A DNA stretch of 64,000 nucleotides from Pseudomonas iridis. Lineage in GTDB: Bacteria; Pseudomonadota; Gammaproteobacteria; Pseudomonadales; Pseudomonadaceae. The DNA is taken from the NCBI RefSeq assembly GCF_017980685.1, contig NZ_JACXXO010000021.1, positions 19,875 through 83,874 of the forward strand, read 5' to 3'. The notes under the pieces were generated by a model, which saw only the letters and a list, made by a program, of their open reading frames with translations, was not told the DNA's origin and ran no database searches. Below are positions 32,350 through 41,360 of the stretch, piece after piece; position 1 is the stretch's first letter; each line of letters opens with the position of its first letter. The position numbers and the translations under genes were made by a program.

Positions 32350-32739
32350 TTAACTGGAGGCCTCGGCGTCGGCGTCGGCAAAGGCTTCGCGGGCCAGCCG
32401 GAAACTGTCCACGGCCGCCGGGACGCCGCAATAAATGCCGACTTGAAGCAGAATTTCGCGTATTTGCTCACGACTCAGGCCGTTACGCAAGGCGCCACGC
32501 ACATGCAGCTTGAGTTCGTGCGGGCGGTTGAGCGCCGAGATCATCGCCAGGTTGATCATGCTGCGCTCCTTGAGCGACAAACCCTCGCGACCCCAGACAT
32601 GGCCCCAGCAGTATTCGGTGACCATTTCCTGCAACGGGCGGGTGAAGTCATCGGCGTTCTCTATTGAGCGTTGCATATAGGCTTCGCCCAATACCTGAGT
32701 GCGGATTTTCAGGCCTTTTTCGTACTTTTCATTGTTCAT
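32350..32739 (-). CDS. Carboxymuconolactone decarboxylase family protein
   Basis: 129 aa. CMD-domain features are EYCWGHVWGREGLSLKERSMINLAMISALNRPHELKLHVRGALRNGLSREQIREILLQVGIYCGVPAAVDSF; the conserved catalytic Glu, His and the L-x-H-x-x-x-A-x-x-x-G motif are visible. There is no CxxC pair, so it is not an AhpD-type peroxidase. Related enzymes decarboxylate gamma-carboxymuconolactone, and others act on varied lactones. GAGGCGAAC precedes the ATG at 32739. It lies between REP and GntR in the operon. Confidence 0.87.
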   Translation of the reverse strand: MNNEKYEKGLKIRTQVLGEAYMQRSIENADDFTRPLQEMVTEYCWGHVWGREGLSLKERSMINLAMISALNRPHELKLHVRGALRNGLSREQIREILLQVGIYCGVPAAVDSFRLAREAFADADAEASS

Positions 32740-32762
32740 GATGTTCGCCTCAACTCGATCCC

Positions 32763-32852
32763 TGTGGGAGCTGGCTTGCCAGCGATAGCGGTAGATCACT
32801 CAACATTGATATCGAATGTGATGCCGTCATCGCTGGCAAGCCAGCTCCCACA
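32763..32852. repeat. REP pair, GAGCTGGCTTGCCAGC family
   Basis: Ends TGTGGGAGCTGGCTTGCCAG and reverse complement. It lies inside the operon between the CMD and flavin reductase genes and may set differential expression. Confidence 0.9.
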
Positions 32853-32870
32853 GGGTATTGTGTGAATCCG

Positions 32871-33356
32871 TCAGGCCAAGGTTGGTAGGGGACCCAGCTT
32901 GCCCTTGTGATAAATCATCGGCGTCACCGGTTGTGCCGGCAGAATCAGATTCTTCACCGCGCCAACGATGATCGCGTGATCGCCACCATCGTATTCGCGC
33001 CACAACTCGCACTCGATGATCGCCGTAGCCCTGGCCAGAATCGGGTTGCCCAGTTCGCTCAAATGCCACTCGATGTCTTTGGCCTTGTCCTTGCCTTTAC
33101 CGGCAAAGGCGTAGGCCTCGGCAGTCTGCTCGGCTGAGAGCAAGTGAATGGCGAAGCGCTTGCTGTCGCGCAAGATCGGGTAGGTGTCGGAGGCGTAGTT
33201 GGGGCAGAACAGCACCAACGCCGGGTCAATCGACAGGGCGCTGAAGGCGCTCGCGGTGATGCCGACGATGCCGCCGTCCGGGTCGAGGGCGGTGACCACC
33301 GTGACGCCGGACGGAAATGAGCTCATCACGTCTTTATATATGCCGGGTTCGATCAT
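32871..33356 (-). CDS. Flavin reductase-like FMN-binding split-barrel protein (copy 2)
   Basis: 161 aa, collinear with copy 1 at 3461-3946: FPSGVTVVTA, ITASAFSALSIDPALVLFCPN, ECELWREYDGGDHAIIVGAVKN. Same length, same ends, roughly 70% identical by eye. It should deliver reduced FMN to an oxygenase. No LLM gene adjoins this copy; the one in the window is at 2260, with the same operator type. It starts 12 bases after the aldehyde dehydrogenase stop. Confidence 0.88.
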   Translation of the reverse strand: MIEPGIYKDVMSSFPSGVTVVTALDPDGGIVGITASAFSALSIDPALVLFCPNYASDTYPILRDSKRFAIHLLSAEQTAEAYAFAGKGKDKAKDIEWHLSELGNPILARATAIIECELWREYDGGDHAIIVGAVKNLILPAQPVTPMIYHKGKLGPLPTLA

Positions 33357-33368
33357 GTCGCAGGTCTC

Positions 33369-34850
33369 CTAGCGCATCACAAACGGATCAGGCATTGGCG
33401 CCTGAGAAAGGTTGATCCACACCGTTTTCAGTTCGGTGTAAGCCAGCACCGAATCGATGCCGCTTTCGCGTCCATAGCCACTGTTCTTGAAGCCACCGAT
33501 CGGTGCCATCGCCGACACTGCGCGGTAGGTGTTGACCCAGATGATCCCCGACCGCACATCCCGAGCCAGACGATGGGCACGGCCCAGGTCACGGGTCCAG
33601 ATGCCGGCGGCGAGACCGAACTGTGAGTCGTTGGCAATCGCCAGCGCTTGGGCTTCATCTTTAAAGCGAATAACTGATGCGACAGGGCCGAAGACTTCTT
33701 CCTGCATGATTTTCATCGAATTGCTGTCGCACTCGAACAGTGTCGGCTCATAGAACCAGCCATCACCGAGCCCCGTCGGGCGCTTGCCACCGGTACGCAA
33801 AATCGCACCTTCGGCGAGGGCATCGGCAACCAGACCTTCAACCACCGCGAGCTGCTGCGCGGTGGCCATCGGGCCCATTTCACTGCTGTCTTCCTGCGGA
33901 TTGCCGATGCGAATGCGCCGGGCGCGCTCCACCAGTCGACTGACGAACTCGTCGTAGATTTCGTCCTGCACCAACAGTCGCGAGCCGGACACACAACTCT
34001 GACCGGATGCCGCTTAAATCCCGGCAATCGCCCCGTTGATCGCGCTGTCCAGGTCGGCGTCGGCGAAGATGATGTTCGGCGATTTGCCGCCCAGTTCCAG
34101 CGACAGCTTGGCGAAGTTCTCGGCACTGCTGCGCACCACATGCCGTGCTGTGGCCGCGCCGCCGGTGAAGGCGATCTTGCGGATCAGCGGATGACGGGTG
34201 AGGGCGGCGCCGGTACTCGGGCCGTAACCGGTAACGACGTTGACCACGCCCGGCGGGATCCCGGCTTCGAGGGCCAGGCGCGCCAACTCAAGGATGGTCG
34301 CCGAAGCATGTTCGGACGGCTTGATCACAATCGTGTTGCCGGCGGCGAGGGCCGGGGCGAGTTTGATCGCAGTCAGATAGAGCGGGCTGTTCCAGGGAAT
34401 GATCGCGGCGACCACACCCATGGCTTCGTGAACCGTGTAGGCGAACAGATCCGGCTTATCCAGCGGCAAGGTGCCGCCTTCGAGCTTGTCCGCCAGGCCT
34501 GCGGTGTAATGGAAAAACTCTGGCAGATAGCTGACCTGACCACGGGTTTCGCGGATCAGTTTGCCGTTGTCGCGGCTTTCCAGTTGCGCCAGGTGTTCCT
34601 TGTTTTCGGCAATCAGGTCGCCGAGACGACGCAGCAGTTTGCCGCGTGCGGTGGCGGTCAGGCCACGCCATGCCGGGCTGTCGAACGCGGTTTGCGCCGA
34701 TTGCACGGCGCACTCGACATCCGCTTCATCGGCGTCGGGCAGCTCGGCCCAGGCTTGGGCCGTGGCCGGGTTGAGGCTTTCGAAAGTCTTGCCGGAGAGG
34801 GCATCGACCCATTCTCCGCCGATGCACATCTGGAAGCGTGCGAGCGTCAT
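33369..34850 (-). pseudogene. Aldehyde dehydrogenase interrupted by an in-frame TAA
   Basis: One continuous frame encodes a full NAD(P)-dependent aldehyde dehydrogenase (about 493 codons) apart from a TAA at 34014-34016. Upstream part: VVAAIIPWNSPLYL, NTIVIKPSEHASATIL, FTGGAATARHV, catalytic Glu in SLELGGKSPNII. The stop falls in GI-stop-AASGQSC, seven codons before catalytic Cys (codon 33993-33995). Downstream part: EEVFGPV, SGIIWVNTY, KNSGYGRESG. The only restart candidate (GTG at 33992) would omit the Cys, so the product is inactive unless the stop is read through. Its start overlaps the hydrolase stop (ATGA). No frameshift or deletion is seen, so decay looks recent, or the base call is wrong. 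Confidence 0.8.
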
Positions 34851-35680
34851 GCAACGATCCCCTTTATTTGATTTTGTCGGGAGTGCGCGAATTCAAGAAA
34901 TTCCAGCAATGTCTGGTTGACCAGACGCGGCGACTCTACGGGCATCATATGCCGTTGCTCGGGCAGCACGGCAACCTTGGCGCCGGGGATGCGCAGGGCC
35001 AGTTGCTCGGCCATCTCCGGGGTCGAGCCCGGATCGAGCTCACCGGTGGCAATCAGCGTCGGCGCCTGAATGCTGCCCAGGTCGTCGGCGCGATACATGT
35101 CTTGCGTGGCGAACAGCTCGTAAGTGGTCAGGTAACCCTGCGGATCGTTGTTGGCCAGGGTTTGCCGCAACGCGGCGATCTGCGCCGGATTCGCCGCCTG
35201 ATATTCACGGCTGAACCAGCGTGAAAGCGCCGCTTCGGCATTCGCGTCGGGCCCGTGTTCGGCGGCTTGCGCAGTGCGGGCGATGACGCCGGCGCGCTGC
35301 TCTTCGCTGCGGTTGAACACGCTGTTGAGCACCACCAGGCTTTGCAGGCGCTGTGGGTAATGCAGGGCAAATGCCCGCGCCACCAGGCCGCCCATGGAAA
35401 AACCGATCACCGCCGCCTCAGGCAAGTTCAGGTGATGGAGCAGCTCCAGCAACTGGTCGGCGTAACCGAGCAGGTTGGTGCCACTGGCCGGTCGCGGACT
35501 CGCGCCATGGCCGAGCATGTCGTAGGCGATCACCTGATATTGGCTGGCGAGGCCGACAATCTGGCCGCCCCACATTTCTTTGTTCAGGCCCACGCCGTGG
35601 ATCAAAACCACGGGCTGGCCTTGGCCGGTCGCCAGGTAACTGGTGCCAGCCGGGGTGAGTTCAGCGGTGAGCCGAATCAT
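34847..35680 (-). CDS. Alpha/beta hydrolase, 3-oxoadipate enol-lactonase/RutD-like
   Basis: 277 aa. VVLIHGVGLNKEMW (oxyanion region), nucleophile Ser in VIGFSMGGLVA, Asp in ATGELDPGSTPEM, His in LPEQRHMMPVESP: an intact triad. AGGAGCGCTCC precedes the ATG at 35680. Relatives open enol-lactones or hydrolyse carbamates and amides. It is second in the operator-C operon and likely acts on a product of the flavin oxygenase (inferred). Confidence 0.88.
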   Translation of the reverse strand: MIRLTAELTPAGTSYLATGQGQPVVLIHGVGLNKEMWGGQIVGLASQYQVIAYDMLGHGASPRPASGTNLLGYADQLLELLHHLNLPEAAVIGFSMGGLVARAFALHYPQRLQSLVVLNSVFNRSEEQRAGVIARTAQAAEHGPDANAEAALSRWFSREYQAANPAQIAALRQTLANNDPQGYLTTYELFATQDMYRADDLGSIQAPTLIATGELDPGSTPEMAEQLALRIPGAKVAVLPEQRHMMPVESPRLVNQTLLEFLEFAHSRQNQIKGIVA

Positions 35681-35711
35681 GGAGCGCTCCTGCTTGCCTT
35701 TTTTATTGTGG

Positions 35712-36302
35712 TTACTGGGCTTTTTCGGCGGCCAGTTCTTCCAGATCGATGTAACGGTTACCGATGCGCGGGTGCAGACGACCACCGTCGGCGCAACCCA
35801 GCACAACGACGATTTCATCGGCACGCGGCGCGTCTTCGATCTGCATTTCCAGGGTGATGTAGTGCGAACGCAGGCCTTCGTCGTCCTTGTGCATCATCGG
35901 GATCTGAATCGAGGTACCCGGGCCGCCGCGCTTGTTGGTGAAGCTCAGATAGCTCTTGGCCTTGACCGCTTCGCGGTAGTGGTTGCCGAAGCGCAGGGTG
36001 TGGATCACGGCGGAGGCGTGTTCGATCTCGCCATCAGCGCCGACCACAGCGGCTTTGCCGTAGGCCTCGATTTTTTCTGCACCGCCAATGATCCCGACCA
36101 GACGCTCGACCATCAACGCGCCGAGATCGGAGCAATTGGCGCGGATCTGCGGCTTGAGGTCCTCCACAAAGCCGTTGCCCACCCAGGGGTTTTTCATCAC
36201 CACGGCGAGGCCAACCATGGTCACTGGCTTGTCGGTGGCTTTGCCGCCTTCGATGAAGGTTTCTTCGACATAGCTGACGATCTTGCGAATTTCGAAACTC
36301 AT
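35712..36302 (-). CDS. AA_synth (DUF1185) family protein
   Basis: 196 aa. MSFEIRKIVSYVEETFIEGGK, VTMVGLAVVMKNPWVGNGFVEDLKP, VGIIGGAEKIEAYGKAAVVGADGEIEHASAVIHTLRFGNHYREAV, and SIQIPMMHKDDEG are the conserved blocks of the PF06684-type family, annotated as amino acid synthesis but without a demonstrated reaction. The ATG at 36302 lies 44 bases from operator C, making it the first gene of the operon. Conserved Lys, His and Glu residues in the blocks above suggest an enzyme. Confidence 0.82.
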   Translation of the reverse strand: MSFEIRKIVSYVEETFIEGGKATDKPVTMVGLAVVMKNPWVGNGFVEDLKPQIRANCSDLGALMVERLVGIIGGAEKIEAYGKAAVVGADGEIEHASAVIHTLRFGNHYREAVKAKSYLSFTNKRGGPGTSIQIPMMHKDDEGLRSHYITLEMQIEDAPRADEIVVVLGCADGGRLHPRIGNRYIDLEELAAEKAQ

Positions 36303-36344
36303 GAGCTGCTCCGGTGGGGGGGGTTGAAAGTGTCTTCCCGTCTG

Positions 36345-36356
36345 ATGGTATACCAT
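36345..36356. promoter_or_regulatory. GntR-type operator, site C (ATGGTATACCAT)
   Basis: Perfect 12-bp palindrome ATGGTATACCAT containing the TGGTATACCA core, 43 bases upstream of the AA_synth start. It is the most symmetric of the four sites, at the head of the operon that encodes the GntR protein itself. Confidence 0.7.
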
Positions 36357-36459
36357 AATACCTATCGCGCAAGTCCCTCTCGCAAGATTCGCCTCATCCA
36401 TCCGGCGAATGGCGCTGTATTCAGCCGCCACCCCACATCCCCAATTCGCCTCAGGCCCC

Positions 36460-36549
36460 TGTGGGAGCGAGCCTGCTCGCGAAAGCGGTGGGTCAGCCAA
36501 TAAAGAGGGTGACTGTTACCCCGCATTCGCGAGCAGGCTCGCTCCCACA
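36460..36549. repeat. REP pair (BIME), GAGCGAGCCTGCTC family
   Basis: Inverted REP cores in the 464-base gap between the divergent AA_synth and Ycf48-like genes. The remainder (36550-36766) should hold the promoter of the Ycf48-like/RND operon; I see no gene or clear hairpin terminator there. Confidence 0.88.
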
Positions 36550-36766
36550 ATGGAAATCACTGGCAGCAGAAGCCTGTGTGCGGTTAACAAAAGATAACGT
36601 GGCGCCGATTGTCAGACGTTTCCAAAGCCCGATAGGATGAGCCAGCTTCCGAAGGGGCTCTGGATTGCGGGTTTCAGGACTACGCTTCTGACCAGCGATC
36701 GCTCGAACACCCTTGCGGCGCCCTTTAAGGCCAAATGGCCTAACAATAATAAATAGGGGAAGGTCT

Positions 36767-37810
36767 ATGAGTCGTTGCCGCCCGCCGGCGTTACGCAACA
36801 CCGCGTTGCTGGCCACAGCACTCTCGATGCTGGGCTTTGCCATGTTGTCGGCACCTGTGATTGCCGCCCAGGCTCCAGCCGATGTGGTTTATGCCACCGA
36901 ATCAGCCAAAGCCGCGAAAAGCCTCATTCTTGACGTCGTCCACGCTGGCGCCCGTTTGGTCGCCGTCGGGGATCGCGGGCACATTCTGTATTCCGATGAC
37001 CAGGGCAAGACCTGGACGCAGGCCAAGGTGCCGAGCCGGCAGTTGCTGACGGCCGTGTATTTTGTCGATGACAAGCACGGCTGGGCGGTCGGCCATGACG
37101 CGCAGATTCTCGCCAGCGAGGACGGCGGCCTGACCTGGACCAAACAATTCGAAGACCTCAAACGCGAATCGCCGCTGCTCGACGTCTGGTTCAAGGACGC
37201 CAGCAGCGGCTTTGCCGTGGGCGCTTACGGCGCGCTGCTGGAAACCACCGATGGCGGCAAAAACTGGGAAGACGTCAGTGACCGCCTCGATAACGAAGAC
37301 CAGTTCCACCTCAACGCCATCGCTGCAGTGAAAGACGCCGGGCTGTTCATCGTCGGCGAGTCGGGCAGCATGTTCCGCTCCGCCGACGAGGGCCAGACCT
37401 GGGAAAAACTCGAAGGCCCATACGAAGGCTCGCTCTTCGGCGTGATCGGCACTGCTCAACCGCAGACGCTGCTGGCTTATGGCTTGCGCGGTAACCTCTA
37501 CCGCTCAAGCGATTTTGGCAGCAACTGGGAACAGATCGAGCTGAAAGCCGCGCGCGGAACACTGGAGTTCGGCCTTTCCGGCGCTGCCTTGCTCGACGAC
37601 GGCTCCATCGTCATCGTCGGCAACGGCGGTTCCGTGATCAGCAGCAGCGATAACGGCGAAACCTTCAGCGTGTTCAACCGCCCGGATCGCATATCCCTGT
37701 CGTCGGTGACCGCCGCCGGCGATGGCAACCTGATTCTGTCCGGGCAGGGTGGCGTCCACATCACGCTGCCGAACGGCGCCGAGATCAATAATAAGAAGGC
37801 GGGGCTATGA
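36767..37810 (+). CDS. Exported Ycf48-like (BNR/beta-propeller) protein
   Basis: 347 aa. A signal peptide (to about APVIAAQA) is followed by a seven-bladed propeller with repeated Asp-box-like turns: SDDQGKTWTQ, SEDGGLTWTK, TTDGGKNWED, SADEGQTWEK, SSDFGSNWEQ, SSDNGETFSV. The repeats are of the Ycf48/BNR type, found in bacteria next to RND exporters. GGGGAAGGTCT precedes the ATG at 36767. It overlaps the RND gene by ATGA, so it is probably a periplasmic accessory of that pump; it has no photosynthetic role here. Confidence 0.85.
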   Translation: MSRCRPPALRNTALLATALSMLGFAMLSAPVIAAQAPADVVYATESAKAAKSLILDVVHAGARLVAVGDRGHILYSDDQGKTWTQAKVPSRQLLTAVYFVDDKHGWAVGHDAQILASEDGGLTWTKQFEDLKRESPLLDVWFKDASSGFAVGAYGALLETTDGGKNWEDVSDRLDNEDQFHLNAIAAVKDAGLFIVGESGSMFRSADEGQTWEKLEGPYEGSLFGVIGTAQPQTLLAYGLRGNLYRSSDFGSNWEQIELKAARGTLEFGLSGAALLDDGSIVIVGNGGSVISSSDNGETFSVFNRPDRISLSSVTAAGDGNLILSGQGGVHITLPNGAEINNKKAGL

Positions 37811-40191
37811 CTTCCTTGAACACGCAAAACCAGGAAAAGGCGACGTTCCTCGAGCGCCTGATTTTCAACAACCGCCCGGCTGTGATCCTGATCTGCCTGG
37901 TGGTGAGCATTTTCCTGTTCTGGCAGGCCACGTTGATCCGGCCGTCCACCAGTTTCGAAAAAATGATCCCGCTGCAGCATCCGTTCATCGAAAAGATGAT
38001 GGAGCATCGCAACGATCTGGCGAACCTGGGCAACACCGTGCGGATTTCGGTGGAAGCCACTGATGGCGACATCTTCTCCAAGGAGTACATGGAGACCCTG
38101 CGCCAGATCAACGACGAGGTGTTCTACATCTCGGGCGTTGACCGCTCCGGGCTAAAGTCGCTGTGGAGCCCGAGCGTGCGCTGGACCGAAGTGACCGAGG
38201 AGGGTTTCGCCGGCGGTGAGGTGATTCCGCAGAGCTACAACGGCTCGCAGGACAGCCTCGATCTGCTGCGCAACAACGTGCTCAAGTCCGGTCAGGTCGG
38301 CCGTCTGGTGGCCAACGACTTCAAGTCGAGCATCGTCGACATCCCGCTGCTGGAGTCCTACCCGGACCCGCAGGATCAGGGCAAGTTGCTGGCGCTGGAT
38401 TACCGCAAGTTCTCCCATGAGCTCGAAGACAAGATCCGCAACAAGTTCGAAGCGCAGAACCCGAACATCAAGATCCACATCGTCGGTTTCGCCAAGAAGG
38501 TCGGCGACCTGATTGACGGTCTGGTGATGGTGGTGCTGTTCTTCGGCGTCGCCTTCGTGATCACCCTGATTCTGCTGCTGTGGTTCACCAACTGCGTGCG
38601 CAGCACCATCGCGGTACTTAGCACGACGCTGGTGGCGGTGGTCTGGCAACTCGGCTTGATGCACTTCTTCGGCTTCGGACTCGATCCGTATTCGATGCTG
38701 GTGCCGTTCCTGATTTTCGCGATCGGCATCTCTCATGGCGTGCAGAAGATCAACGGTATCGCTCTGCAATCCAGCGAGGCGGACAACGCACTTACGGCTG
38801 CACGACGCACGTTCCGGCAACTGTTCCTGCCGGGGATGATCGCGATTCTCGCGGATGCGGTGGGCTTCATCACGCTGCTGATCATTGACATCGGTGTTAT
38901 CCGTGAACTGGCCATCGGTGCGTCCATCGGTGTGGCGGTGATCGTGTTTACCAACCTGATCCTGTTGCCGGTCGCCATCTCCTATGTCGGCATCAGCAAA
39001 CGCGCTATCGCCAAGAGCAAGAAGGACGCGAACCGCGAACATCCGTTCTGGCGCTTGCTGTCGAACTTTGCCAGCCCGAAAGTTGCACCGATCTCCGTAG
39101 CGCTGGCGCTGGTCGCCTTCGGTGGTGGCCTCTGGTACAGCCAGAACCTGAAAATCGGCGACCTCGACCAAGGCGCGCCGGAGTTGCGTCCTGATTCGCG
39201 CTACAACAAGGACAACAACTTCATCATCAGCAATTACTCGACCAGTTCCGACGTGCTGGTGGTGATGGTCAAGACCAAGGCTGAAGGCTGCTCACGTTTT
39301 GAAGCCATGGCGCCGATCGATGAGCTGATGTGGAAGATGCAGAACACCGAGGGCGTGCAGTCGGCGATCTCGTTGGTGACTGTGTCCAAGCAGATGATCA
39401 AAGGCATGAACGAGGGCAACCTGAAATGGGAAACCCTGTCGCGCAACCCGGACGTGCTGAACAACTCGATTGCCCGTGCTGATGGTTTGTACAACAACAG
39501 TTGCTCGCTGGCGCCGGTGCTGGTGTTCCTCAACGACCACAAGGCGGAAACCCTTGATCGTGCGGTGCATGCGGTGCAGGAATTCGCCAAGGACAACAAC
39601 AAGGACGGCCTGGAATTCATCCTTGCGGCGGGTAACGCCGGCATCGAAGCGGCCACCAACGAAGTCATCAAACAGGCCGAGTTGACCATCCTGATTCTGG
39701 TGTACATCTGTGTGGCGGTGATGTGCATGATCACCTTCCGTTCATGGGCGGCGACCTTGTGCATCGTGCTGCCGCTGGTACTGACTTCGGTACTCGGCAA
39801 CGCGCTGATGGCGTTCATGGGCATCGGTGTGAAAGTGGCGACGTTGCCGGTGGTGGCGCTGGGCGTGGGTATCGGCGTCGACTACGGGATCTACATCTAC
39901 AGCCGTCTGGAAAGTTTCCTGCGTGCCGGTCTGCCGTTGCAGGAAGCCTATTACCAGACCCTGAAATCCACCGGTAAAGCGGTGCTGTTCACCGGTCTGT
40001 GCCTGGCCATCGGCGTGTGCACCTGGATCTTCTCGGCGATCAAGTTCCAGGCCGACATGGGCCTGATGCTGACCTTCATGCTGCTGTGGAACATGTTCGG
40101 TGCGCTGTGGCTGCTGCCGGCACTGGCGAAGTTCCTGATCAAGCCAGAGAAACTGGCAGGGCAGAAGGGCAATTCGCTGTTTGCGCATTGA
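37807..40191 (+). CDS. RND-superfamily (MMPL/HAE-like) transporter
   Basis: 794 aa with two repeats of one plus five membrane helices and two large periplasmic loops (about 50-235 and 445-630). Conserved membrane stretches are VPFLIFAIGISHGVQKINGI and LGVGIGVDYGIYIYSRL, each with the acidic or His residue expected in helix 4 regions. The size and layout resemble hopanoid, lipid or hydrophobic-compound exporters (HpnN/MMPL) rather than drug-efflux HAE1 pumps, and no membrane-fusion protein is adjacent. Translationally coupled to the Ycf48-like gene; a strong terminator follows. Confidence 0.87.
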   Translation: MTSLNTQNQEKATFLERLIFNNRPAVILICLVVSIFLFWQATLIRPSTSFEKMIPLQHPFIEKMMEHRNDLANLGNTVRISVEATDGDIFSKEYMETLRQINDEVFYISGVDRSGLKSLWSPSVRWTEVTEEGFAGGEVIPQSYNGSQDSLDLLRNNVLKSGQVGRLVANDFKSSIVDIPLLESYPDPQDQGKLLALDYRKFSHELEDKIRNKFEAQNPNIKIHIVGFAKKVGDLIDGLVMVVLFFGVAFVITLILLLWFTNCVRSTIAVLSTTLVAVVWQLGLMHFFGFGLDPYSMLVPFLIFAIGISHGVQKINGIALQSSEADNALTAARRTFRQLFLPGMIAILADAVGFITLLIIDIGVIRELAIGASIGVAVIVFTNLILLPVAISYVGISKRAIAKSKKDANREHPFWRLLSNFASPKVAPISVALALVAFGGGLWYSQNLKIGDLDQGAPELRPDSRYNKDNNFIISNYSTSSDVLVVMVKTKAEGCSRFEAMAPIDELMWKMQNTEGVQSAISLVTVSKQMIKGMNEGNLKWETLSRNPDVLNNSIARADGLYNNSCSLAPVLVFLNDHKAETLDRAVHAVQEFAKDNNKDGLEFILAAGNAGIEAATNEVIKQAELTILILVYICVAVMCMITFRSWAATLCIVLPLVLTSVLGNALMAFMGIGVKVATLPVVALGVGIGVDYGIYIYSRLESFLRAGLPLQEAYYQTLKSTGKAVLFTGLCLAIGVCTWIFSAIKFQADMGLMLTFMLLWNMFGALWLLPALAKFLIKPEKLAGQKGNSLFAH

Positions 40192-40212
40192 TCTGAAGGG
40201 CTGAAACGACAG

Positions 40213-40242
40213 AGCCGCAACCTTAGGGTTGCGGCTTTTTTT
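40213..40242 (+). terminator. Rho-independent terminator of the RND operon
   Basis: AGCCGCAACC / GGTTGCGGCT stem, TTAG loop, then six Ts, 22 bases after the RND stop codon. Confidence 0.95.
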
Positions 40243-40261
40243 GTGGATCAAGATCAAGAGC

Positions 40262-40437
40262 CCCTCACCCTAGCCCTCTCCCGGAGGGAGAGGGGGCTGA
40301 CGGCGGTGTCTTTCGCCACACACCGACCTGAAAGACCGAGCCGATTATGGATTCAAAGCAAATCGTTCAAGTCGGTGTAGATCTCAAATATCCCCCAATC
40401 AGTCCCCTCTACCTCTGGGAGAGGGCTAGGGTGAGGG
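40262..40437. repeat. 176-bp composite palindromic element (MITE-like), copy 2
   Basis: Same architecture as the copy at 24900: CCCTCACCCTAGCCCTCTCC...GGGAGAGGGCTAGGGTGAGGG ends, left-end hairpin, and an inner imperfect pair ACACCGACCTGAAAGA...GTTCAAGTCGGTGT. Central sequence is diverged but spacing is conserved. It sits between the RND terminator and the 3' end of a GntR gene. Confidence 0.85.
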
Positions 40438-40453
40438 CAAGCGATCTAAAGCC

Positions 40454-41173
40454 TTAAGAAAGCTCAGCCCCCAACACAACACTCAACGCACTGCGCGCAT
40501 CATCCAGCTGCACCAACGTCGCATGCCGCGCCCCCAGCGCATCGCGATTTTCAATGGCCGTCAAAATCGCCTTGTGCCGCGGCAACGCCAATTCATGCAG
40601 GTTCGGCCGCTGATTCGAATGCTTCAGCGCCTCGGCAATCGCCACCGACAACATGTTGCACAGGTTCGCCAACAAATCATTGTGCGTTGCATCGGCAATC
40701 CTGCTGTGAAAGTCCAGGTCCGGTTGCAGCAGTGCTTCCGGCGTCGGCGCCGCCTCCATGCGTTGGTAGGCTTCGCCGATGGCGGCGATGTCGGCATCGG
40801 TCGCATGCTGGGCGGCGAGGGCGGCGGCGGCAGGTTCGATGATGCTGCGCACGCTGGTCAGCACGTTGAAAAACTCGTTCTGCGGGCTGCTTTGCATCAG
40901 CCAGTGCAACACGTCCGGGTCGAGCATGTGCCATTCGCGGCGCGCCTTGACCACCGTGCCGACGCGCGGCTTCGAATACACCAGACCCTTGGCCACCAAC
41001 ACCCGCGTGGCTTCGCGCAACACCGGCCGGCTGACCGCGTACTCCTCGCACAACAAGGCTTCGGCGGGCAGTTTGTCATCGGGCAAAAAGCGTCCGGAGA
41101 CGATCTGCTTGCCCAGTTCCTGGACAATGCGCGAGTGCATGCTTTTGCGGTCGGAAGGTTTACGGTAATCCAT
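40454..41173 (-). CDS. GntR-family regulator, FCD (FadR-like) subfamily, of the pentonate cluster
   Basis: 239 aa. HTH IVQELGKQIVSGRFLPDDKLPAEALLCEEYAVSRPVLREATRVLVAKGLV; FCD domain with RSIIEPAAAALAAQHATDADI, DLDFHSRIADATHNDL and HKAILTAIENRDALGARHATL, whose Asp/His residues suit a metal-bound carboxylate effector. Related regulators respond to sugar acids. It neighbours the IlvD/Edd-type dehydratase on the same strand; candidate operators lie at 43119 and 43194. Confidence 0.9.
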   Translation of the reverse strand: MDYRKPSDRKSMHSRIVQELGKQIVSGRFLPDDKLPAEALLCEEYAVSRPVLREATRVLVAKGLVYSKPRVGTVVKARREWHMLDPDVLHWLMQSSPQNEFFNVLTSVRSIIEPAAAALAAQHATDADIAAIGEAYQRMEAAPTPEALLQPDLDFHSRIADATHNDLLANLCNMLSVAIAEALKHSNQRPNLHELALPRHKAILTAIENRDALGARHATLVQLDDARSALSVVLGAELS

Positions 41174-41257
41174 GGGGGGCGGCGCGATCCTGAGCGATGG
41201 AGATGCCGCGCATCATAGCAGGCACGGCATAATCTTGAGGCAGACACAGAAACCAAA

Positions 41258-41346
41258 TGTGGGAGCGAGCCTGCTCGCGAAGGCGGCATATCAGTCAGAT
41301 AGATGTCGAATGACACTCCCTCTTCGCAAGCAGGCTCGCTCCCACA
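41258..41346. repeat. REP pair (BIME), GAGCGAGCCTGCTC family
   Basis: Inverted REP cores between the dehydratase 3' end and the GntR gene; one arm has a base change (TTCGCAAGCAGG). Confidence 0.88.
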
Positions 41347-41360
41347 GGGGGACGGCGGTG

